From: an uncultured Oscillibacter sp.
Lineage (GTDB): Bacteria > Bacillota > Clostridia > Oscillospirales > Oscillospiraceae
Reading direction: 5' to 3'
DNA: 55,156 bases
Assembly (NCBI RefSeq): GCF_947654275.1
Contig: NZ_CANTJS010000018.1
Coordinates: forward strand, 1-55,156
Under the pieces are notes generated by a model. That model searched no databases, had not been told where the DNA came from, and worked only from the letters and a program-made list of their open reading frames with translations. Below, piece by piece: positions 49,534 through 55,156 of this stretch (position 1 is its first letter; each line of letters starts with the position of its first letter). A program made the position numbers and the translations under genes.

Positions 49534-50712
49534 TCACTTAGCCTGCCGCATGGCCTGAATGATCTCGTCAATCCGGTGGGCCACCCGGACAAAATCCTCC
49601 TCGGTATACCCCTTGGTGGTCATAGCCGCGGTGCCGACCCGCACGCCGGAGGCCTGCTGAGGGGAACGGGTCTCGCCGGGGACGCAGTTCTTATTCAGGG
49701 TGATTCCGTGCCTGTCCAGCTCGTTCTGAACCTCTTTGCCGGTGAGGCCGGTATCTGTCAGGTCCAGCAGGAAGAGGTGGTTGTCCGTGCCGCCGGTGAC
49801 CACGTGGTAGCCCATGGCAATGAATTCATCACACATGGCCCGGCAGTTCTTCACCACATTGTGGATATACTCCGCGAAGGAGGGATCACAGGCCTCCTCG
49901 GCGGCCACGGCCTTGCCGGCGATGACATGCTGGAGGGGACCGCCCTGGGTGCCGGGGAATACGCCGCTGTCAATCTTCCGGGCCAGCTCCGGCCTGCAGA
50001 AAATCAGTCCGCCCCGGGGGCCCCGCAGCGTCTTGTGCGTGGTGGTGGTGATGATGTCGGCCAGGCCGAAGGGAGAGGGATGGTCCCCCGCCGCCACCAG
50101 ACCGGCGATGTGGGCCATGTCCACCATGAAATAAGCCCCGCAGCTCTGAGCGATGTCCGCGAAGGTCCGGAAGTCCAGAATCCGGCTGTAGGCGGAAGCG
50201 CCGGCCAGAATCAGAGCAGGCTTGCAGTCCTCCGCCTTTTTCCGCACGTCCTCCATGTCGATGCGGCCGGAGGCGTCCACATCGTAGAACACCATGTTGA
50301 ACAGACGGCCGCTGAAATTCACCGGGGAACCGTGGGTCAGGTGTCCGCCGTTGTCCAGACTCATGGCCAGAATGGTGTCGCCGGGCTTCAGCACGCTCAT
50401 ATAGGCCGCAAGATTGGCGGACGCGCCGCTGTGGGGCTGGACGTTCACGTGATAGTCCGTGTGGAAAACCTTCTGCCACATCTCGCAGCAGTACTGCTCC
50501 AGCACGTCCACATTCTCACAGCCGCCGTAATACCGTCCCCGGTTGCCGGCGGGGCGCTCCGCGGGGTAGCCTTCGCTGTATTTATTGGTCAGGCAGGACC
50601 CCACCGCCCGCAGTACGTTCTCGCTGACAAAGTTCTCGCTGGCAATCAGCTCGATGGTGTGGGCCTGCCGCTCCTGTTCTTTCTCAATGATTTCAAATAC
50701 CTTTGACTGCAT
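49534..50712 (-). CDS. glyA: Serine hydroxymethyltransferase
   Basis: A 392-residue PLP enzyme that interconverts serine and glycine while charging tetrahydrofolate with a one-carbon unit. The N-terminal HTIELIASENFVSENVL, the SGYPAERP-like EGYPAERPAGNRGRYYGG, and the PLP lysine in TTTTHKTLRGPRGG are all present. It is somewhat shorter than the usual 410-420 residues, as in many Clostridia. ATG 50712 follows GGAGGAT. It provides the one-carbon units used by the MTHFR/MetH pathway encoded elsewhere in this window. Confidence 0.96.
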   Translation of the reverse strand: MQSKVFEIIEKEQERQAHTIELIASENFVSENVLRAVGSCLTNKYSEGYPAERPAGNRGRYYGGCENVDVLEQYCCEMWQKVFHTDYHVNVQPHSGASANLAAYMSVLKPGDTILAMSLDNGGHLTHGSPVNFSGRLFNMVFYDVDASGRIDMEDVRKKAEDCKPALILAGASAYSRILDFRTFADIAQSCGAYFMVDMAHIAGLVAAGDHPSPFGLADIITTTTHKTLRGPRGGLIFCRPELARKIDSGVFPGTQGGPLQHVIAGKAVAAEEACDPSFAEYIHNVVKNCRAMCDEFIAMGYHVVTGGTDNHLFLLDLTDTGLTGKEVQNELDRHGITLNKNCVPGETRSPQQASGVRVGTAAMTTKGYTEEDFVRVAHRIDEIIQAMRQAK

Positions 50713-50907
50713 TCCTGTATCCTCCCGTTACGCGGTCGTTTTCTTTGTCTCAACGTTCAACATCTTAGCATATCTTTTCCGGAATTCCAAGGTGAATGGC
50801 GGAAAAAAGCACTGGGATTGTGAACAAATTTGAAGGGAAGCAAAACCGCTTTCTTTGTTTTTAAAGACGATTGTCCGCAATATACGGACAATCCAAAGAA
50901 GAAACCA

Positions 50908-50929
50908 GCCGCCCGGAAGGACGGGCGGC
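50908..50929 (-). terminator. Probable terminator after helicase gene
   Basis: On the minus strand GCCGCCCG and CGGGCGGC pair around a short loop and are followed by TGGTTTCTTC, a moderately T-rich tail. Confidence 0.6.
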
Positions 50930-50936
50930 CGGTCCC

Positions 50937-53900
50937 TCAGTATTTGAATATCTGCCGTCCGGCGGTTTCGTAGTCTATCGTCATATATGTATAGCCGTTC
51001 TCGGAAAACCGGGAGACCACCGTCCCGTTTCCGTGCTCCGGATGAGTCACGAGATCCCCCTGAAACAACGCCATAGGCGGCCACACCGGCGCGTGTTTAG
51101 CGGATTTCAATACCTCATATTGGTCATCGCTGGTCCGGAGCAGACCCCGCTCCTTCATCTGGTCCACAAGGCTCCCCACCGACCACTCCTTCAGGGCCCG
51201 CATCTCCTCCAGCTCCGGGAATTTCTCCACGGCCTCCCGCAGGCGCTCCGCCTTGTCCGGGGTGATGCCCTCAAAGCTGTCCTTGCAGAACACCTGCAAA
51301 AACCGTTTTCTCCCATAGGGGTAGACCTCCCGCTCCAGCTGCTGCACCGCCCGCAGCACCATCATGGCCCGGCAGGCCGTCACTCCGGCGTGGGTCAGAC
51401 GCAGACCCAGGCTGCTGCACAGCAGGCCCTTTTCCAGGGTCCGGGTCAGGGCGGGCTCCAGACGGTCCTCCATCTCCACCAGCTCCGGGAATCTCCGGCG
51501 GAGGTCCTCCACAGCGCTCTGCTGATGCTCCCCAAACCGGGCCGAGGGGTCCTCCTGCTGAAAGATATGAAGGAACCGGGTCTCGCCGTAGGTATAGCCC
51601 AGCAGGTAGTTCAGCCGCGCCGCCGCCCGCAGCACCAGGTCCTCCTCCGCCATGCAGACGCTCTCCTCCTCTGTCTTCGGCGCACGGAGACAGCCGGGCA
51701 GCTCCTCACTGGCATAAGTCTCCCAGGGGCTCAGCCTGGCGTCCTCGCAGGGGGCGGCCAGGAAATACTTTGTGGCGTGCCGGACCCGGTAATACCGGTC
51801 GCTTTTCCGGCAGTCCGCCTCATGCTCACAGCTGCACTTTCGAATGGACAGGGTCCCTCCGGCGGGGTCGTTGGTCATAAAGCCGCACTGCGTCTGGTCG
51901 CCGGTGCAGATGAAAAGACGGCTCAAGCTCTCGTCCGGCTCGCACTTGCCCCGGCGCTTCCAGAACAGGCGTTCCCGCAGAGGGCCCTTGGGCCAGCCCA
52001 TGACCTGGTCGATGCGCTGGAGGGGGCTTCCGCAGAGGGGGCAGCGGGGCGGATAGGTCTTCCGGACCTCGTCCCGGAGCGCAAACGCGTTGTCGTTTTC
52101 CTCCCAAAGCGCGGCGTCCTCCTCCGTCAGGGTCTCCAGCACCACCCGGGCCCTTTCGCCCATCTCCCTGGAAATCTCCTTGAGCTCCACCAGGAATTCC
52201 GACGGATGCCGGAGCGGAGCAAGGCACCAGACCCGTTCCTTCGTGCGGGTAAGGGCCACGTAGAACAGCCGCCGTTCCTCGGCATAGGGACAGTCCTCCT
52301 CTCCTTCCTCCTCCCGGGGCAGCACCAGGGACAGCACCGGGTCGTTCTCCCGCTTGGAGGGGAAGCCATATCTGGGGTCGTCCTGTCCGTTGAGGAGAAT
52401 CACAAAATCCGCCTGAGCGCCCTTGGCCCCGTGGACCGTGCGGAAGGTACACTGAAAGGCCTCGTTGAACTCCGGGCTGTCAATCCGCGTCCACCGCTCC
52501 CCCTCTCCGTCCGAGCTGACGGCATTTTTGCTGAACAGCTCGCTGGCCTCCAGATACGTGGCGGCGTCGGCCTGATACCGGCCCAGAAACAGAATTTCAC
52601 GCCGCTTCCCGGGGACCCGGCCCTCTCTCCATATCCGGTCCAGAATATGCTCCAGGGCGGAGCGGATATGCAGCCGGGTCCGCTCCTGGGCCGCTTCCCG
52701 GGCCAGGTCTTCGAGGCCCCCCGTCTCCTCTTCCGTCTGCTCCGTCTCCTTCAGCCGCCCCAACTCAATGTCCGGGTCCCCCTCCTCATAGAGGCAGACG
52801 GTCACCGGGTCCGTGACCTCCCCGGAATGGCAGGAAACCAGGTTCTTCCTGATCTGGCGGCTGTTCTTCATGACGAATTTTCCTGCCAGGTCGATGAGGC
52901 TCTGGGGATTGCGGTAGGTGATTTCCAGCGTCAGGCCGTCCAGCTCCGCCGCTCCTCTGCCCCGTTCCCCCATCTCCTCCAGGAAGCCGGTGAACAGCCT
53001 GACGTCGGAGCCGGAAAAAGCGTAAATCGACTGCCAATCGTCTCCAATTGCCATCAGCCGCGCGCCGCAGAATGTCCGCAGGGCGTTCAGCAGCTCGGAA
53101 CGGCCCTTGGAAATATCCTGGTACTCATCCACGAAGATGTACTGATACCGCAGTCCCAGCGCCTCGGGGGCCGCCCCCGCCTTCCGGCGGTTCCTCAGGA
53201 GGGCGGCGGCGCCGGAGATCATTTTCGCGAAGTCAATCTTGGCGCTGTCCGACAGATAGGCCCGGTAGCGCCTGTGGCACTCCCGGCAGATTTCCAAAAA
53301 CAGCCGGGTCCGCTCGTTTTTCACGGCTCCCTGGGTCTCCACAGGCTGGAGCCACCGGTCATACTGGTCTTCACCGAAGCCCCTGTTATCATAGGCGCTG
53401 ATGAAGTCCCACAGCAGGTCCGTGAAGCGCTTCACCGCCGCCTCCGCCCGCCGCTCGGCCAGCTGACCGAGAAGCTCCTCTTCGGTGCGGTCCGCCAGCT
53501 CAAAGCCGTGGTCCAGCAGCATCGTCCTCAGGTGGCTCAGGAGACTGCCCCCCTGCTGATACTGCCCGTAGGTACAGAGCAGCTCCCGTTCCTGGTCCGC
53601 CGCAAAGCTCATTTTCTCCCGGGCCTCCGCCCGGTAGCGCCTCTGGGCGCTCGTCTCCTCCGGGCCGGGCCGGTCCGCAATCACGCCGAAGTGCTCATAG
53701 TAGAAGCGCTCTCCGTCGGAGGGCCGGGTCAGCAGAAAGTCCGGCGTGTAATATTTCCTGCTCCTGCCGATGGTAACCGGATTGCCCTGCCGGTCCAGAT
53801 ACAGCGGTTCATAGTGATAGGCGACGCCGTTTTCATACAGGAAATCGGCAATCACTCCCTCCTGAAAGGACCGGACCATCTCCCCCTGAATGGTCCGCCA

Positions 53901-54863
53901 GCGGCGGCGGTTCCGCCGGGCGCTCTCCTGCCGGTTCACCCGGCTCACCAGCTCCTGTTTCGCCGCCTCCAGCAGATAGTCGTAAAGGGTGCCCTCCCTG
54001 GGCACGCCGGGGGAGCCGAAGGTCTGGGCAAAAAACAGCAGCAGGCGGTCCGTCCACCCGGCGTCCTTCAGATAGGTCTCCTTAAAAAAGTCGATGACCT
54101 CCTGGGGCAGTCCCTGCCGGTCCTCCTTCTTTCCGTTGTCCGGGCGCAGCTCGCCGTTGTTGACGCCGGCTGTAAGCCGCCCCGCCCGGGTCAGAATGGC
54201 GTTGCCCAGACTGTGGAAGGTGGAAACCGTGACGCCACCGCTCCCCCGGACGGCGACAGGAATCCCGAAGGGCGGGCCGGCAAACTTATCCTTCAGGTCC
54301 TGGACGGCCTTATTGCTGTAGGAGAGGACCAGAATTTCCTCCGGCTCCACCGGCGTGAAGGGCGGCGGCGTCTCCAGCTGGGCTCCCAGCTCCCGGGCAA
54401 GCCGGAACAGCTCCTCTTTCGCCTCCGTCAGGTCCGGGCCGTCCGGGGCCCGGGTTCCCCGGTCCAGCAGGTTCCGGACGGTGGCCGCCAGAGTGGAGCT
54501 CTTGCCCGTGCCCGCTCCGGCAATCACCAGGCAGCAGTTCTCGTCCACCGCCACCATTTTCAGCTGGTGGGGGTCGGGGCTGAACCCGCCGCCCTCCGAG
54601 GCGGCGTTAAGGGCCTGGAAATAGCGCTCCAGCTCCGCCTGCGCCGCCTGGTTATAGCGTCTCAGCGCCTCCATGTGCCGGGCCTCCAGCTCCTCCCTGT
54701 CCGCCCGGCCCTCCATGCAGGGCGTCAGCCTTGCCATATAGGAGCTTTCCATCAGGTAGGCGTTCTGGGGCAGGGAGCGGGCCAGGTACGCCCACAGCGC
54801 CCGAGGGGGCGTCCTGCCTTCCTGTTCGTTTTGCCGCGTTTGATTCATGCGTGTTTCGTCCAT
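50937..54863 (-). CDS. UvrD/Rep-family helicase with inserted nuclease-like domain, zinc ribbon and Tudor-like C-terminus
   Basis: A 1308-residue superfamily 1 helicase. Motif I is IAGAGTGKSS (about residues 114-123); motif II IFVDEYQDIS; motif III AIGDDWQSIYAFSG; motif IV ITYRNPQSLID; motif V TVHGAKGAQADFVIL; motif VI YVALTRTKERVW. Between motifs I and II, residues about 335-395 show a PD-(D/E)XK-like pattern (EGVIADFLYENG, YTPDFLL, YYEHFG). After the helicase core come a Cys-rich zinc ribbon (RCPLCGSP, FICTGDQTQCGF), two repeated RRFPELVEME/EKFPELEEMR helical units, and a final GDLVTHPEHGNGTVVSRF Tudor-like domain. ATG 54863 has AGGAGG five bases upstream. It is probably a repair or defence helicase-nuclease; its substrate is unknown. 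Confidence 0.88.
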   Translation of the reverse strand: MDETRMNQTRQNEQEGRTPPRALWAYLARSLPQNAYLMESSYMARLTPCMEGRADREELEARHMEALRRYNQAAQAELERYFQALNAASEGGGFSPDPHQLKMVAVDENCCLVIAGAGTGKSSTLAATVRNLLDRGTRAPDGPDLTEAKEELFRLARELGAQLETPPPFTPVEPEEILVLSYSNKAVQDLKDKFAGPPFGIPVAVRGSGGVTVSTFHSLGNAILTRAGRLTAGVNNGELRPDNGKKEDRQGLPQEVIDFFKETYLKDAGWTDRLLLFFAQTFGSPGVPREGTLYDYLLEAAKQELVSRVNRQESARRNRRRWRTIQGEMVRSFQEGVIADFLYENGVAYHYEPLYLDRQGNPVTIGRSRKYYTPDFLLTRPSDGERFYYEHFGVIADRPGPEETSAQRRYRAEAREKMSFAADQERELLCTYGQYQQGGSLLSHLRTMLLDHGFELADRTEEELLGQLAERRAEAAVKRFTDLLWDFISAYDNRGFGEDQYDRWLQPVETQGAVKNERTRLFLEICRECHRRYRAYLSDSAKIDFAKMISGAAALLRNRRKAGAAPEALGLRYQYIFVDEYQDISKGRSELLNALRTFCGARLMAIGDDWQSIYAFSGSDVRLFTGFLEEMGERGRGAAELDGLTLEITYRNPQSLIDLAGKFVMKNSRQIRKNLVSCHSGEVTDPVTVCLYEEGDPDIELGRLKETEQTEEETGGLEDLAREAAQERTRLHIRSALEHILDRIWREGRVPGKRREILFLGRYQADAATYLEASELFSKNAVSSDGEGERWTRIDSPEFNEAFQCTFRTVHGAKGAQADFVILLNGQDDPRYGFPSKRENDPVLSLVLPREEEGEEDCPYAEERRLFYVALTRTKERVWCLAPLRHPSEFLVELKEISREMGERARVVLETLTEEDAALWEENDNAFALRDEVRKTYPPRCPLCGSPLQRIDQVMGWPKGPLRERLFWKRRGKCEPDESLSRLFICTGDQTQCGFMTNDPAGGTLSIRKCSCEHEADCRKSDRYYRVRHATKYFLAAPCEDARLSPWETYASEELPGCLRAPKTEEESVCMAEEDLVLRAAARLNYLLGYTYGETRFLHIFQQEDPSARFGEHQQSAVEDLRRRFPELVEMEDRLEPALTRTLEKGLLCSSLGLRLTHAGVTACRAMMVLRAVQQLEREVYPYGRKRFLQVFCKDSFEGITPDKAERLREAVEKFPELEEMRALKEWSVGSLVDQMKERGLLRTSDDQYEVLKSAKHAPVWPPMALFQGDLVTHPEHGNGTVVSRFSENGYTYMTIDYETAGRQIFKY

Positions 54864-55052
54864 CCGTTCCTCCTTGGTACGGCCTGACTGCCGTCTCTTT
54901 TTCGGAATGATGCCTGTGTCCCCTTGAGTATAGCACCCTTTCCGCCCCGGCGCAACCATGGGGACGCCATGGGCCGTCTCCTTCCGCCCATGGAATCAGG
55001 AGACGGGCCGCTTTCGGGAGACCGGCGGCTCCGGTAACGGGCTTCCCGAGGC
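54864..55052. other. Upstream region of the helicase gene
   Basis: About 190 bp without a recognisable gene. A clear promoter for the helicase was not identified; GC content rises towards the tandem repeat. Confidence 0.35.
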
Positions 55053-55156
55053 CCTTCCTGCGCCCCTTCCCGCGCCTCTTCCCGCGCCCCTTCCCGCGCC
55101 GCTTCCCGCGCCCCTTCCCGCGCCCCTTCCCGCGCCCCTTCCCGCGCCCCTTCCCG
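55053..55156. repeat. 12-bp tandem repeat array running off the window end
   Basis: About 8.7 copies of the 12-bp unit CCTTCCCGCGCC, with single-base variants in the first, third and fifth copies (CCTTCCTGCGCC, TCTTCCCGCGCC, GCTTCCCGCGCC). The array continues beyond the window. As 12 is a multiple of three it could be coding: one frame of the minus strand would read as Gly/Arg/Ala repeats. The gene, if any, lies outside. Confidence 0.85.

Noticed and set aside
50871..54887. A 1338-codon open frame on the plus strand
   Set aside because: Exact antisense shadow of the helicase gene, with no domain and biased composition.

Overview
The window looks like chromosomal DNA of a GC-rich, endospore-forming, anaerobic member of the Bacillota (Clostridia), probably an Oscillospiraceae-type gut bacterium close to Flavonifractor, Lawsonibacter or Pseudoflavonifractor. 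The evidence is: a complete spoIIAA-spoIIAB-sigF operon and bofA; T-box leaders; strong Shine-Dalgarno sites; GTG and TTG starts; a sodium-pumping oxaloacetate decarboxylase operon; and strongly GC-biased third codon positions. The lineage is an inference; no ribosomal RNA is present.

Layout. 1-2.3 kb: dusB followed by an ECF sigma factor and its anti-sigma factor (cut by the window edge). 2.3-5.5 kb: an operon whose promoter carries LexA-type boxes, encoding a small membrane protein and a radical SAM DNA-repair-type protein, then a partner DNA-metabolism protein. 5.4-6.9 kb: the forespore sigma-F operon. 7.3-8.7 kb: a repeat element, tadA, yaaL-like and bofA. 8.8-9.8 kb: rplM-rpsI. 9.9-11.1 kb: a cobalamin riboswitch controlling a DUF4430 protein and an ECF transporter S component. 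11.1-16.7 kb: a T-box (Met) controlled, B12-dependent methionine synthase operon (activation protein, metH, fused homocysteine methyltransferase/MTHFR) with two duplicated mini-ORFs inside it. 17-19.4 kb: an amino-acid ABC importer. 20-24.4 kb: a G5/3D wall protein, a GntR/UTRA regulator and two immunity-protein-like genes. 24.5-28.2 kb: guaB and two XRE-regulator/membrane-protein modules with readable operators. 28.4-31.9 kb: a T-box (Cys) operon, cysE to cysS. 32-33 kb: two AT-richer immunity-like genes. 33.1-36.6 kb: the oad operon. 36.8-44.1 kb: sfsA and the F-type ATP synthase operon, in which the delta C-terminal domain is fused to alpha. 44.3-47.5 kb: a hydrolase, a macrodomain protein, tRNA-Gln and a glycerate kinase. 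47.8-49 kb: rpsF-ssb-rpsR. Then tRNA-Gly, glyA, a 1308-residue helicase and a 12-bp tandem repeat running off the end.

How the genes fit together. Several neighbours share one-carbon, sulfur and B12 metabolism: B12 uptake under a B12 riboswitch sits tail to tail with the B12-dependent methionine synthase operon, glyA supplies one-carbon units, and cysteine biosynthesis and cysteinyl-tRNA synthesis share one Cys-tRNA sensing leader. The oad operon and the ATP synthase represent membrane energy coupling. A family of short inverted-repeat elements sits directly after the stop codons of several genes.

Most noteworthy: the in-place atpH(C-terminal)-atpA fusion; the tandem duplication that created two translationally coupled mini-ORFs between metH and its neighbour; the LexA-box operon led by an unknown 75-residue membrane protein; and the two XRE modules with repeated operators. 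No phage, insertion-sequence transposase or CRISPR array was seen.
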